DNA from: an uncultured beta proteobacterium
GTDB lineage: Bacteria > Pseudomonadota > Gammaproteobacteria > Burkholderiales > Burkholderiaceae_B
Assembly: GCA_903865015.1 (NCBI GenBank)
Contig: CAIPID010000254.1
Span: 1 to 41,077, forward strand
Reading direction: 5' to 3'
DNA: 41,077 nucleotides
Shown piece by piece: positions 25,078-33,439 of this stretch; position 1 is the first letter of the stretch; each line of letters begins with the position of its first letter. Position numbers and translations under genes: made by a program. Under the pieces are notes generated by a model. It was not told where the DNA came from. It ran no database searches and worked only from the letters and a program-made list of their open reading frames with translations.

Positions 25078-26418
25078 TTAATCCGCACGCACATGCACCA
25101 CGCCTTTGGCCAGCGTCAAATCGAGTGACTGACCTGACTCGACCCGACCAGCATCGCGCAATATCGAGCCATCCCGAGCCTGCACAATCGCATAACCACG
25201 CCCCAGCGTGTGCTCGGGACTTAACGCCCTAAGCTGCGCTTGCGCATGCTCCAGACGCGCTGCACGCAAGTCAAGTAGCCTGCGCTGCGCTTGAACCATG
25301 TTTAGAGAAAGACGGGCGAGGCTCGCACGCGCAGGCGTCACATCGGGTAGACGAGCAGCCAGTCTCGCCACCACCCGCTCTTGACGGCTCACACGCATTT
25401 GGGCGTATCGCTGCCAGGCGCTCGACATTCTATAGACCAGGCTTTGGATCTTTTCCTGCTGATGCGCCAGACGCTGGATAGGCGAGACAAGCGCCGCAGA
25501 GGCGCGATCCACGCGCTGATAGAAACGATCTATCTGGCGTTGAACCTGATCAACCAAGACATCATGCGCGCGTGCAACACGGTCAAGCAATACGGCCCGC
25601 GTGACACAGGCAAGCTCAGCGGCGGCCGTCGGGGTTGGCGCACGCAGATCCGCCACAAAATCGGCAATCGTAAAATCAGTTTCGTGGCCCACCCCAGATA
25701 TCACCGGGATCACACTCGAGGCGATATCTCTGGCGAGCGCCTCATCATTAAAACTCCAGAGGTCTTCAATGCTCCCTCCACCTCGGACCATCAGAATCGT
25801 GTCCACTTCATTTCTTTCATTGGCACGTGCCAGAGCTTGTCTGAGTTGAATCGCGGCATCCATACCCTGTACGGGTGAAGGATAAATAATCACAGGGACA
25901 TGGGGGGCGCGGCGCGCCAGCGCGGTCAGCACATCACGCAATGCGGCCGCCCCAAGAGAGGTAATCACCCCAATCGCCTTGGGGAAAGCAGCGATCGGTC
26001 TTTTTACATCGGCATCGAACATCCCTTCTGATGCGAGCTTAGACTTGAGCGCGAGAAAAGCCTCAAATAATGACCCCAGACCGGCACGACGCATATTCTC
26101 AACCTGAAGCTGGTATTCACCACGCGCTTCATAGAGCGTGACACGACCACGCAGCTCTACTGAATCACCAGACTTCGGGATAAATCCAATCGCCGCAGCA
26201 CGGCTTCTGAACATTACGGCGCGCACCGAGGCCGCTTGATCCTTTAATGTGAAATACCAGTGCCCCGAAGAAGCTTGCGTAAAGTTGGAGATTTCACCTC
26301 GCACCCAAGTAGATACGAAGCTTTGTTCGAGCAAACGTGACACGGCTTGATTTAACTGCGTAACAGTCAGGATATCCCGTGAATACAGCTGCTCTGTGAC
26401 TTGACTTTCAATTGTCAT
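25078..26418 (-). CDS. xseA: Exodeoxyribonuclease VII large subunit
   Basis: XseA is the catalytic subunit of exonuclease VII, which degrades single-stranded DNA from both ends together with XseB. It has an N-terminal OB-fold (about residues 14-110, LTVTQLNQAVSRLLEQSFVSTWVRGEISNF...GHWYFTLKD). The catalytic domain includes GVITSLGAAALRDVLTALARR, MVRGGGSIEDLWSFNDEALARDI, VISGVGHETDFTIADFVADLRAPTPTAAAELA. A long coiled helix region follows (about 280-400), then a C-terminal RGYAIV segment. I choose the ATG at 26418 (MTIESQVTEQLY) over the track's GTG nine codons upstream; the result is 446 aa, near E. coli (456). No xseB is visible in the window. It diverges from exbB across a 349-bp AT-rich gap. 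Confidence 0.95.
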   Translation of the reverse strand: MTIESQVTEQLYSRDILTVTQLNQAVSRLLEQSFVSTWVRGEISNFTQASSGHWYFTLKDQAASVRAVMFRSRAAAIGFIPKSGDSVELRGRVTLYEARGEYQLQVENMRRAGLGSLFEAFLALKSKLASEGMFDADVKRPIAAFPKAIGVITSLGAAALRDVLTALARRAPHVPVIIYPSPVQGMDAAIQLRQALARANERNEVDTILMVRGGGSIEDLWSFNDEALARDIASSVIPVISGVGHETDFTIADFVADLRAPTPTAAAELACVTRAVLLDRVARAHDVLVDQVQRQIDRFYQRVDRASAALVSPIQRLAHQQEKIQSLVYRMSSAWQRYAQMRVSRQERVVARLAARLPDVTPARASLARLSLNMVQAQRRLLDLRAARLEHAQAQLRALSPEHTLGRGYAIVQARDGSILRDAGRVESGQSLDLTLAKGVVHVRAD

Positions 26419-26635
26419 GAGGCTCTCGCAGCATAATGTGTCCACAGGCTGAGGTTTTTATTCGCAAGTCACTGAGAGACATGAAAAAAATTAAATACAT
26501 GAAAAAATCCATAACAAAAGACTCGTAACTAATTGATAAATATATAAATTAGTAAATATTACATTTTTATGATCAGTTTTTGAGCACCACTAGCGTAGCG
26601 AGTGTTTGACCACCTATGCGAAGATGCACACAGAA

Positions 26636-26658
26636 TTATCCACAGCTTCTGTGGATAG
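26636..26658. promoter_or_regulatory. Inverted pair of DnaA boxes
   Basis: TTATCCACA at 26636-26644 equals the consensus strong DnaA box. Five bases later TGTGGATAG (26650-26658) is an inverted box with one mismatch at its end. The two form a 9-bp perfect inverted repeat, TATCCACAG/CTGTGGATA, around CTT. DnaA binding is inferred from the consensus; the site could regulate xseA or exbB, or titrate or reload DnaA. Confidence 0.6.
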
Positions 26659-26679
26659 ATTTTCAAAGTGATCCTTCGC

Positions 26680-26709
26680 TTGCCAGACAGGCTCCTGCCC
26701 CCTTACGAT
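26680..26709 (+). promoter_or_regulatory. Candidate promoter of the exbB operon
   Basis: TTGCCA (26680-26685, 5/6 match to the -35 consensus) and TACGAT (26704-26709, 4/6 match to -10) are 18 bp apart and about 60 bp upstream of the exbB start. The -10 overlaps the imperfect palindrome GATGTCGTC/GATGACATC. Confidence 0.45.
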
Positions 26710-26730
26710 GTCGTCATTATCGATGACATC
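26707..26730. repeat. Imperfect palindrome over the exbB -10/start region
   Basis: GATGTCGTC and GATGACATC pair over nine positions (one G-T wobble) around an ATTATC loop. Position over a promoter suggests an operator or a 5' leader hairpin. It only half-matches a Fur box, so iron control is not claimed. Confidence 0.4.
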
Positions 26731-26767
26731 CGGTCAAGCATTCCTTTTCACTCTCTGAGGTTATCCA

Positions 26768-27364
26768 TTGCAGTCTATCTTTTCTGAAGCAGGTTGGCCG
26801 ATTTTTCTGCTCCTGGCACTCTCCATAGCAGGCCTGGCTATCATTATTGAACGCTCACTGAGCTTGCAGACGCGCCGCATCTGCCCCCCTGAGCTGAGCG
26901 CTCAGGTTTTGCAAATGGTCCGTGCCGGACAAGATCTCCCCACCAATCTGGATAAACTCCAGGCTACATCGCCACTCGGTCAAATCTTGGCTCAGCTGGT
27001 CCGTAAAAAGCACCTGCCTGAAGCCGAACGCAGACTCTGTGTTGAGGACGTTGGCCGTGATGTCGCGCACACCCTGCAACGCTACCTCCCAGCGCTGGCA
27101 ACAGTTGCGACCATCGCACCACTGCTCGGTTTGTTTGGCACGGTTGTCGGCATGATAGAAATCTTCGCCGCCTATAGGCCAGACGGATCCGACCCCACTA
27201 TGCTTGCACGGGGAATTTCCGTTGCGTTGTACAACACTGGTTTTGGTATCCTGATCGCCATTCCCTGCATGATTGCGCACCGCTTGTTTAAATCCCGCGT
27301 CGAAGCACTTTTGCTGCGTATGGAGCAATCTGCAAGACGTCTGAATGACGCACTACAGGCCTGA
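26768..27364 (+). CDS. exbB: MotA/TolQ/ExbB-family proton-channel protein
   Basis: This 198-aa inner-membrane protein belongs to the ExbB/TolQ family, which with ExbD uses proton flow to drive TonB- or TolA-like partners. It has three hydrophobic helices (about residues 8-30, 105-135 and 146-170). The family signature LPALATVATIAPLLGLFGTVVGMIEIF is followed by ISVALYNTGFGILIAIPCMIAHRLF, whose polar residues line the channel. The start is TTG at 26768, supported by GAGG 7 nt upstream and by the family-like opening (QSIFSEAGWPIFLLL). exbD follows after 5 bp and lpxK after that, a common Burkholderiales arrangement. ExbB is favoured over TolQ by the lack of tolA, tolB and pal nearby; no full tonB is adjacent. 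Confidence 0.87.
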   Translation: MQSIFSEAGWPIFLLLALSIAGLAIIIERSLSLQTRRICPPELSAQVLQMVRAGQDLPTNLDKLQATSPLGQILAQLVRKKHLPEAERRLCVEDVGRDVAHTLQRYLPALATVATIAPLLGLFGTVVGMIEIFAAYRPDGSDPTMLARGISVALYNTGFGILIAIPCMIAHRLFKSRVEALLLRMEQSARRLNDALQA

Positions 27365-27369
27365 ATGTA

Positions 27370-27780
27370 ATGCGATTCAGACAAAATAATTCAGACGACT
27401 CACCAGAAATCAACCTGATTCCACTGATTGATGTATTGCTTGTGATGCTGATCTTTCTAGCAGCTACGACCACATTCACCAGGCAAGGAGCACTCAAAAT
27501 CATGCTCCCACGTGCAGATGCGGAAAAACAAACGCAAACAACCATCGACATCACCATCAGTCAGGATGGTCGTTATGCGGTCGGCGATCGTCTGGTCGAC
27601 GGGGCAGATATCCTGTCGCTGACCGAAGCGTTACGAGAAGCCAAAAAAGATCAGCAGGATCCAATTGTGATCATTTATGCTGATGCGATGGCCTCACACC
27701 AGTTTGTCATGACCGCCATGCAGGCCGCACGCTCGGCCGGAATAGGTAAAGTCCATTTCGCCACACAGGCCGGCGATTGA
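27370..27780 (+). CDS. exbD: ExbD/TolR-family biopolymer transport protein
   Basis: ExbD is the small partner of ExbB, with one transmembrane helix and a periplasmic domain. In 136 aa the sequence shows the conserved N-terminal stretch PEINLIPLIDVLLVMLIFLAATTTF, with the functionally essential Asp of the helix (LIDVLLV), then a periplasmic domain ending in AMQAARSAGIGKVHFATQ. The ATG at 27370 lies 5 bp after the exbB stop, so the pair is surely co-transcribed. The gene is followed by lpxK. The family pair can energise TonB, but a complete tonB gene is not in the window (see the TonB-like fragment at 40187-40420). Length is standard. Confidence 0.9.
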   Translation: MRFRQNNSDDSPEINLIPLIDVLLVMLIFLAATTTFTRQGALKIMLPRADAEKQTQTTIDITISQDGRYAVGDRLVDGADILSLTEALREAKKDQQDPIVIIYADAMASHQFVMTAMQAARSAGIGKVHFATQAGD

Positions 27781-27803
27781 GGCGCGCAGATTTCCAAACA
27801 AGG

Positions 27804-28871
27804 ATGAGCCAATGGCTACATCGCCAGTGGCTGACACGTGGCTGGCTATCCGTACTGATGCGTCCTTTTTCCTGGGTTGTACTGATCATTCTTGCGATGA
27901 GAAAAAAATCTTATCTTTATTTCCCAAGCAGGATTTATCAGGCTCGCGTGCCAGTATTAGTCATTGGCAATATCTACGTTGGCGGAACAGGTAAAACGCC
28001 TGTTGTGATCGCGCTGGTGAAAGCGCTGACACAAAAAGGCTGGCACCCAGGCGTCATCAGTCGCGGCTATGGCGTTGAAATCGGTGTCACACCGCGCATC
28101 GGCCAAGGCGTGCTCGCACCCGATCATTTTGGCGATGAACCGGCCTTGATCGCAAGCCAAACAGGTGCACCAATTGCGGTACATCCTAATCGTAAAAAAG
28201 CGATTGAGGCGTTGCTTGCTTACGCACCCGAAACGGACCTGATTGTTTCTGATGATGGACTGCAACATCTGGCACTGGCCAGAAATCTGGAAATTATTGT
28301 TCAGGATCAGCGTTTGGTAGGCAATGGCTGTGTCATGCCGGCAGGCCCATTACGAGAAACCATCGACAGACTTGAGTACGTGCACGCGATCGTGACCAAC
28401 GTTGCTCAACGCGACTTGCTTGGACAAAGCGACTTCACTCGCCCAAGCGGCGGAGTCACAACGCTCCCCAAAACAACCAATATGGCCCTTCAAATTGGCT
28501 TATTCAGAAACCTCAAGCATCATCAAACCCTGACAGTGACTCAATTTCAAGATCTAATTTTCGGACAGTCTCTGGCAGCCGCCGCCGGTATTGGTGCACC
28601 AGAGCGGTTCTTCGAGAGTTTGAGATCCAAGGGCTTCGTCTTGAACGAAACGCTCGCGCTACCCGATCACCACAGCTTTACAGCCAATACTTTTTTTAGC
28701 CTCCAATCTCGTCACATCCTCATTACGGCTAAAGACGCCATCAAGTGCGAGCATCTCCAGGATGAGCGCTTGTGGGTCGTGGAAGTAGATGCGGTTTTTT
28801 CAGATCCGGAATTTACTGACTGGCTGAGCCAGGCGCTACGCACTGATTGCACAGACGCACCCCTACACTAA
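27804..28871 (+). CDS. lpxK: Tetraacyldisaccharide 4'-kinase
   Basis: LpxK phosphorylates the 4'-position of the lipid A disaccharide to give lipid IVA; it is a peripheral protein anchored in the inner membrane by its N-terminus. Features are a short N-terminal membrane helix ([16 protein letters not shown]), a Walker A loop [31 protein letters not shown], the substrate segment [10 protein letters not shown], and [17 protein letters not shown] with the DDGxQ motif. The ORF track starts at a TTG at 27777 that overlaps the exbD stop. I prefer the ATG at 27804, which gives the family-like opening [16 protein letters not shown] and 355 aa; neither start has an ideal ribosome site. The gene sits between exbD and a Trm112-like gene, with kdsB close by. 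Confidence 0.92.
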   Translation: MSQWLHRQWLTRGWLSVLMRPFSWVVLIILAMRKKSYLYFPSRIYQARVPVLVIGNIYVGGTGKTPVVIALVKALTQKGWHPGVISRGYGVEIGVTPRIGQGVLAPDHFGDEPALIASQTGAPIAVHPNRKKAIEALLAYAPETDLIVSDDGLQHLALARNLEIIVQDQRLVGNGCVMPAGPLRETIDRLEYVHAIVTNVAQRDLLGQSDFTRPSGGVTTLPKTTNMALQIGLFRNLKHHQTLTVTQFQDLIFGQSLAAAAGIGAPERFFESLRSKGFVLNETLALPDHHSFTANTFFSLQSRHILITAKDAIKCEHLQDERLWVVEVDAVFSDPEFTDWLSQALRTDCTDAPLH

Positions 28872-28894
28872 CGCCGAGTGGATACAATAAGGCT

Positions 28895-29092
28895 ATGGAA
28901 ACAAGACTACTCAACATCCTCGTGTGCCCTCTTTGCAAGGGTCCGCTCACTGCTAACACCCAGCATACCGAGCTCATTTGCAAAGCGGATCAGCTAGCTT
29001 TCCCAGTGCGAGACGGTATACCTGTCATGCTGACCACCGAAGCGCGCGCGCTCGACGATACACACGCAACGACAGACGCAGACGCAGTATGA
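28895..29092 (+). CDS. Trm112-like small zinc-binding protein (UPF0434 family)
   Basis: This 65-aa protein carries the UPF0434/Trm112 pattern [14 protein letters not shown]...[20 protein letters not shown]. In the family, cysteines of this type may bind zinc, but here only the CPLC pair and one later Cys are seen. Its role in bacteria is not firmly known; Trm112 in eukaryotes activates methyltransferases. The track start is 16 codons upstream; the ATG at 28895 (AAGG just before it) is the natural start. The stop overlaps the kdsB start (ATGA), and lpxK precedes it by 23 bp, so it belongs to the lpxK-kdsB operon. The lpxK-ycaR-kdsB order is known from E. coli. Confidence 0.88.
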   Translation: METRLLNILVCPLCKGPLTANTQHTELICKADQLAFPVRDGIPVMLTTEARALDDTHATTDADAV

Positions 29093-29865
29093 GCGGCTTT
29101 GTAGTCATTATCCCGGCACGCGCCGCCTCGACACGCCTGCCCGGAAAAATGCTCGCCGACCTCGCAGGAAAACCAATGGTTGTGCGCGTTGCAGAGCGTG
29201 CAAAGGCCTCCGCCGCCAATCGGGTGGTGATTGCTTGTGATCATCCAGATATCGCGCAGGCATGCCTGGAGCATGGCGTCGAGTATCTGATGACCCGCGT
29301 GGACCACCCAAGCGGCACTGACCGGCTTGCTGAGGCGGCAAGCTTACTGAATTTGCAGGATGACGACATCGTCGTCAACGTCCAGGGTGACGAGCCTTTA
29401 ATTGATCCCGCGCTGATTGATAGCGTCGCGGCCCTCCTGGCACGTGATCCCATAGCATCGATTGCGACCTGTGCTGCGCCAATCCCTACGGCAGCAAATT
29501 TTTTTAATCCAAACATCGTAAAGGTTGTTTGTGACGCATCGGATCATGCGCTCTACTTTTCGCGTGCCCCGATCCCATGGCGCAGGGATGCACCTGCGCA
29601 TCCGGCTCAAAGCAGTGGTTTTTCTGTGCCTGCGCTCCACCATATCGGTATGTATGCCTATCGCGTAAGTTTTTTACGTCAGTACCCTGGCTTGCCGTCG
29701 GGTACGCTTGAGCGTCTGGAATCTCTTGAGCAACTGCGCGCGCTTGAGCACGGTTTTAAAATTGCGGTACAAACGATTAACAGCCACCCAGGTGCGGGAG
29801 TAGATACACCCGAAGATCTGATCCGGGTACGCAGTTTGTTTGAGAATCAAGCAACATCCGGGTAA
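29089..29865 (+). CDS. kdsB: 3-deoxy-manno-octulosonate cytidylyltransferase (CMP-Kdo synthetase)
   Basis: KdsB activates Kdo with CTP to CMP-Kdo for transfer to lipid A. Conserved features are [24 protein letters not shown] at the N-terminus (nucleotide loop), [20 protein letters not shown] (metal and CMP binding), and the C-terminal [16 protein letters not shown]...[16 protein letters not shown]...GVDTPEDL. The start ATG at 29089 gives 258 aa, near the usual 250; the track's form begins 37 codons too early inside the Trm112-like gene. It overlaps the preceding gene by 4 bp (ATGA). Together with LpxK this serves lipopolysaccharide core synthesis. A 87-bp gap follows before adk. Confidence 0.95.
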   Translation: MSGFVVIIPARAASTRLPGKMLADLAGKPMVVRVAERAKASAANRVVIACDHPDIAQACLEHGVEYLMTRVDHPSGTDRLAEAASLLNLQDDDIVVNVQGDEPLIDPALIDSVAALLARDPIASIATCAAPIPTAANFFNPNIVKVVCDASDHALYFSRAPIPWRRDAPAHPAQSSGFSVPALHHIGMYAYRVSFLRQYPGLPSGTLERLESLEQLRALEHGFKIAVQTINSHPGAGVDTPEDLIRVRSLFENQATSG

Positions 29866-29882
29866 GTCATTAGGAGTTCGCC

Positions 29883-30603
<721 letters not shown>

Positions 30604-30605
30604 TC

Positions 30606-31364
30606 ATGGATATTGCAAATAAAGTTTTCATCGTCACCGGCGGCGCTTCAGGGCTCGGCGCAGGCACAGCAAAAATGCTGACACAGCATGGCGCACGCGT
30701 TCTGCTGGCGGACTTACAGGACGAGGCGGGCGAAGCACTCGCAAAAGAACTCGGACAGCGTTACATCCATTGCAACGTGACCCAAGAACAGGACGCCCAG
30801 GCTGCTGTGGCAGCGGCCCTCGAAATGGGCAAGCTCTTTGGACTGGTCAATTGCGCGGGTGTTGCACCGGCAGCCAAAACGGTTGGCAAAAACGGCGCTC
30901 ATGCCCTCGATCTGTTTCAAAAAGTTGTCAGCATCAATCTGATCGGCACATTCAACATGATTCGCGTGGCCTCCGAAGCCATGAGCAAAAATGACACGGA
31001 GCCGAGCGGTGAGCGTGGTGTGCTGATCAATACAGCCTCGGTCGCCGCCTACGACGGACAGATCGGCCAGGCGGCGTATGCGGCTTCCAAAGCAGGGGTT
31101 GTCGGTATGACATTGCCTGTCGCCCGCGACCTTGCACCATTGGGCATACGCTGTGTGACCATTGCGCCCGGCATTTTTGGTACTCCCATGATTTTTGGTA
31201 TGCCACAGCCCGTTCAAGACTCGCTCGCTGCAAGCATCCCATTCCCTTCGCGTCTGGGCCGTCCTGAAGACTACGCCAAACTCGTGCATCAGATCATCAC
31301 CAACGAAATGCTTAACGGTGAAACCATTCGTCTGGATGGCGCGATCCGTATGCCCCCACGATGA
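30606..31364 (+). CDS. Short-chain dehydrogenase, type 2 3-hydroxyacyl-CoA dehydrogenase (HSD10)-like
   Basis: This is a Rossmann-fold NAD(H)-dependent dehydrogenase of the SDR classical type (252 aa). TGGASGLGAGTAKML (residues 11-25) binds the cofactor, a GLVNCAGVAPA stretch follows (NCAG), and the catalytic Ser-Tyr-Lys set lies in NTASVAAYDGQIGQAAYAASKAGVVG (about residues 138-163). The wider pattern, with RDLAPLGIRCVTIAPGIFGTPM and PFPSRLGRPEDYAKLVHQII, matches bacterial homologues of human HSD17B10, which oxidise short-chain 3-hydroxyacyl-CoA. The Asp at the end of beta-2 (LLADL) favours NAD over NADP. The gene starts 2 bp after adk and its stop overlaps murJ (ATGA). The link to its neighbours' functions is not obvious. 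Confidence 0.88.
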   Translation: MDIANKVFIVTGGASGLGAGTAKMLTQHGARVLLADLQDEAGEALAKELGQRYIHCNVTQEQDAQAAVAAALEMGKLFGLVNCAGVAPAAKTVGKNGAHALDLFQKVVSINLIGTFNMIRVASEAMSKNDTEPSGERGVLINTASVAAYDGQIGQAAYAASKAGVVGMTLPVARDLAPLGIRCVTIAPGIFGTPMIFGMPQPVQDSLAASIPFPSRLGRPEDYAKLVHQIITNEMLNGETIRLDGAIRMPPR

Positions 31365-32944
31365 GCTTGTTGCGCGCCGCAGCAACAGTCAGCAGTCTGA
31401 CGTTGCTCTCTCGTATAACGGGTCTGGCGCGCGACATCATCATTGCCCGCGCCTTTGGTGCGGGCGCCCTGACCGATGCCTTCTGGGTTGCCTTCCGAAT
31501 TCCAAACTTATTACGCAGGCTGTTCGCCGAGGGTGCGTTCGCTCAGGCTTTCGTACCTATTCTCGGAGAAGTGCGCAATAAACACAAATCAGACGCAGTA
31601 AAAATCCTACTCGACCGTGTCGCCCTCACCTTGTTTTTCGTATTGTGTCTGGTTGCGTTGGTCGGGATCCTTGGTGCGCCCTGGGTGGTGATGACGATGG
31701 CGAGCGGCCTGACCGACCCCAGTCGTGCGGATGATTTTCTGGCTGCCGTCTGGATGACTCGCGTGATGTTTCCATACATCATCTGCATGTCGCTCATTGC
31801 CTTTGCTTCGGGTGTACTCAATACCTGGCGACACTTTGCCGTCCCAGCGTTTACGCCCGTCCTACTCAACCTGTGCATGATTGCGGCCAGTCTGCTGCTC
31901 ACGCCTTTATTAAGTCAGCCTATTTACGCGCTTGCCATCGGCGTGATGTGCGGAGGTATCGCTCAGCTGACCGTGCAGTGGATCGCGCTCTCAAAACTTG
32001 GTTTACGCCCCAGGTTCTCATGGCGTATTGGCCAAGCCATCAAAGACCCAATCGTGCGTCGCATTATGAAACAAATGCTACCTGCCACGCTCGGCGTATC
32101 GGTGGCTCAGATATCTCTGCTGATTAACACCAACATTGCCACCTGGCTTGCAGCCGGGAGCGTAACCTGGCTGTCATTTGCTGACCGCCTGATGGAGTTT
32201 CCCACTGCGCTGCTTGGTGTCGCGCTCGGCACAGTCCTATTGCCCAGCCTTGCCAAAGCAAACAAAGAAGCTTCTGGTGAGCAATACAGCGCAATGCTGG
32301 ACTGGGGACTACGACTTGTACTGCTGCTGGGACTGCCCGCCGCCGTCTCGATGGTTCTGATTTCTGACGGCATGGTCGCCACGCTTTTTCATTACGGCGC
32401 ATTTAATGCCGCTGACGTTGCCCAAACGCGCTCGGCGGTCATGGCCTACTCAGTCGGGCTGGTGGGATTGCTAATGGTCAAAATTCTCGCGCCCGGGTTT
32501 TACGCCAAGCAAAACATCCGTACCCCAGTCAAAATTGCAATCGTGGTGCTGATCGCAACCCAGCTCCTCAATCTAGTTCTGGTGCCAAGGCTTGCCCATG
32601 CAGGTCTGGCCCTCGCCATTGGGCTCGGGGGCTGTCTGAACGCCCTAGCCTTGTTGATTGGCTTGCGCAGACAAGGGATCTACACACCAGGCTCAGGATG
32701 GATTAAATTCCTCTCCAAGCAGGTTGTGGCACTGGTTTTCATGTCGGTGCCACTTGCGTTAAGTGCGCACTACCTAGACTGGATTGCCCTTCAGGCGCAC
32801 CCAGCGCTTCGCGTACTGGCGCTCGGACTGGTTCTGACTGGCGCCATGGTGGTCTATCTCGGAATTCTGATGCTGCTTGGCCTGCGTCCGAATGACTTCA
32901 GGCGCGCGCCACGCACAATAACAGTTGGCAAAATAGCAGCTTGA
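31361..32944 (+). CDS. murJ: Lipid II flippase MurJ
   Basis: MurJ (MviN) flips the peptidoglycan precursor lipid II across the inner membrane. The 527-aa protein is almost wholly hydrophobic with about 14 segments. The conserved N-terminal block SSLTLLSRITGLARDIIIARAFGAGALTDAFWVAFRIPNLLRRLFAEGAFAQAFVPIL includes the Arg residues of the central cavity and the family GAGA...D motif. Later landmarks are ATWLAAGSVTWLSFADRLMEFPTALLGVALGTVLLPSLAK and APGFYAKQNIRTPVKIAI. It overlaps the HSD10-like gene by 4 bp. Its 3' end contains the rpsT promoter, so rpsT is separately expressed. Length is typical (E. coli 511). Confidence 0.95.
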   Translation: MSLLRAAATVSSLTLLSRITGLARDIIIARAFGAGALTDAFWVAFRIPNLLRRLFAEGAFAQAFVPILGEVRNKHKSDAVKILLDRVALTLFFVLCLVALVGILGAPWVVMTMASGLTDPSRADDFLAAVWMTRVMFPYIICMSLIAFASGVLNTWRHFAVPAFTPVLLNLCMIAASLLLTPLLSQPIYALAIGVMCGGIAQLTVQWIALSKLGLRPRFSWRIGQAIKDPIVRRIMKQMLPATLGVSVAQISLLINTNIATWLAAGSVTWLSFADRLMEFPTALLGVALGTVLLPSLAKANKEASGEQYSAMLDWGLRLVLLLGLPAAVSMVLISDGMVATLFHYGAFNAADVAQTRSAVMAYSVGLVGLLMVKILAPGFYAKQNIRTPVKIAIVVLIATQLLNLVLVPRLAHAGLALAIGLGGCLNALALLIGLRRQGIYTPGSGWIKFLSKQVVALVFMSVPLALSAHYLDWIALQAHPALRVLALGLVLTGAMVVYLGILMLLGLRPNDFRRAPRTITVGKIAA

Positions 32945-32953
32945 TGCTATATT
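32925..32953 (+). promoter_or_regulatory. Promoter of rpsT
   Basis: TTGGCA (32925-32930) and TATATT (32948-32953) are each 5/6 matches to the consensus with an ideal 17-bp spacer. The -35 lies inside the last codons of murJ. The start would be about 50 nt before the rpsT ATG. The GCGGGC discriminator just after the -10 is typical of growth-rate-controlled ribosomal promoters. Confidence 0.75.
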
Positions 32954-33010
32954 AGCGGGCTGTAGTGTTAACTTTAATGCATTTAACTTTAATAAGATTG
33001 ATCTCATCAC

Positions 33011-33274
33011 ATGGCTAATACCGCCCAAGCTCGCAAACGTGCACGCCAATCCGTGGCAACCAATATGCACAACTCAAGCCTGCGCTCGATGCTGCGCACT
33101 GCCATCAAGCGCGTCCGTACAGCGATCGAAGCTGGTGACAAGGCTGTTGCTAACGAAGTTCTCCAGAAAGCGACTAGCGTGATTGATCGCGTAGCTGATA
33201 AAAACATCATTCACAAAAACAAAGCTGCTCGCCACAAGAGCCGTTTGTCAGCTGCAATCAAAGCTCTGGCTTAA
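33011..33274 (+). CDS. rpsT: 30S ribosomal protein S20 (bS20)
   Basis: S20 is a primary-binding protein of the 30S subunit, sitting at the base of the body and contacting helices 9 and 44. The 87-aa sequence is strongly basic: [38 protein letters not shown], then the long helix and the tail [15 protein letters not shown]. Length matches E. coli (87). The ATG at 33011 is certain. The gene has its own promoter in the 3' end of murJ, and is followed by 240 bp holding a hairpin, a small ORF and a perfect intrinsic terminator at 33437-33464. S20 represses its own translation in E. coli; no such element can be verified here. Confidence 0.98.
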   Translation: MANTAQARKRARQSVATNMHNSSLRSMLRTAIKRVRTAIEAGDKAVANEVLQKATSVIDRVADKNIIHKNKAARHKSRLSAAIKALA

Positions 33275-33294
33275 GTTACAGCCCTCTTTGTTTT

Positions 33295-33340
33295 AAACAT
33301 CAACGCCTTATTGTTCTCCGAATAGTCAGGCGTTTGATGC
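33295..33340 (+). other. Hairpin in the 3' region of rpsT
   Basis: CATCAACGCC and GGCGTTTGATG pair in 10 positions with one bulged T, around a loop of about 21 bases. It starts some 20 bp after the rpsT stop and has no proper T-run directly after it. It may protect the rpsT mRNA 3' end. Confidence 0.45.
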
Positions 33341-33382
33341 TAAATAAAGAAATGTTTTTGTGCAGTAAAAAATAATTCCGTC

Positions 33383-33439
33383 ATGCAGGCATTGAATGGT
33401 GTGGATTTCCACATTGACAAGACGTCTGCCATGACCTAA
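33383..33439 (+). CDS. Possible 18-codon ORF within the rpsT-downstream segment
   Basis: Too short for the ORF track: ATG at 33383 to TAA at 33439, encoding MQALNGVDFHIDKTSAMT. No ribosome site precedes it. The middle part loosely recalls the ALxGVxFxI opening strand of ABC ATPases (LivF-like), so it could be a gene remnant, a leader peptide or chance. It ends within the terminator stem's A-tract. Confidence 0.2.
   Translation: MQALNGVDFHIDKTSAMT

Larger units (their letters stand above)
26419..26767. other. AT-rich intergenic region with DnaA boxes between xseA and exbB
   Basis: This is the only gene-free stretch longer than 300 bp. From 26479 to about 26580 it is strongly AT-rich, with a direct repeat ACATGAAAAAA (26479-26489 and 26497-26507) and a 7-bp inverted repeat ACTAATT/AATTAGT (26528-26534, 26547-26553). 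It then holds an inverted DnaA-box pair (26636-26658), a possible exbB promoter (26680-26709) and an imperfect palindrome (26707-26730). A weaker DnaA-like 9-mer, GTGTCCACA, is near 26438-26446 at the xseA start. I see no ORF of gene quality. Confidence 0.7.

Noticed and set aside
26707-26730. Fur box upstream of exbB
   Set aside because: Only the ATTATC half fits the 7-1-7 consensus; the other half matches poorly.
26419-26767. Chromosomal replication origin (oriC)
   Set aside because: Only one exact and one near-exact DnaA box are present, and dnaA, dnaN, gyrB, rpmH, parA/B are not nearby; kept as a DnaA-site finding rather than an origin call.
30714-31385. 223-aa minus-strand ORF over the HSD10-like gene
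   Set aside because: Shadow frame; the plus-strand SDR motifs and its tight overlaps with neighbours decide the coding strand.
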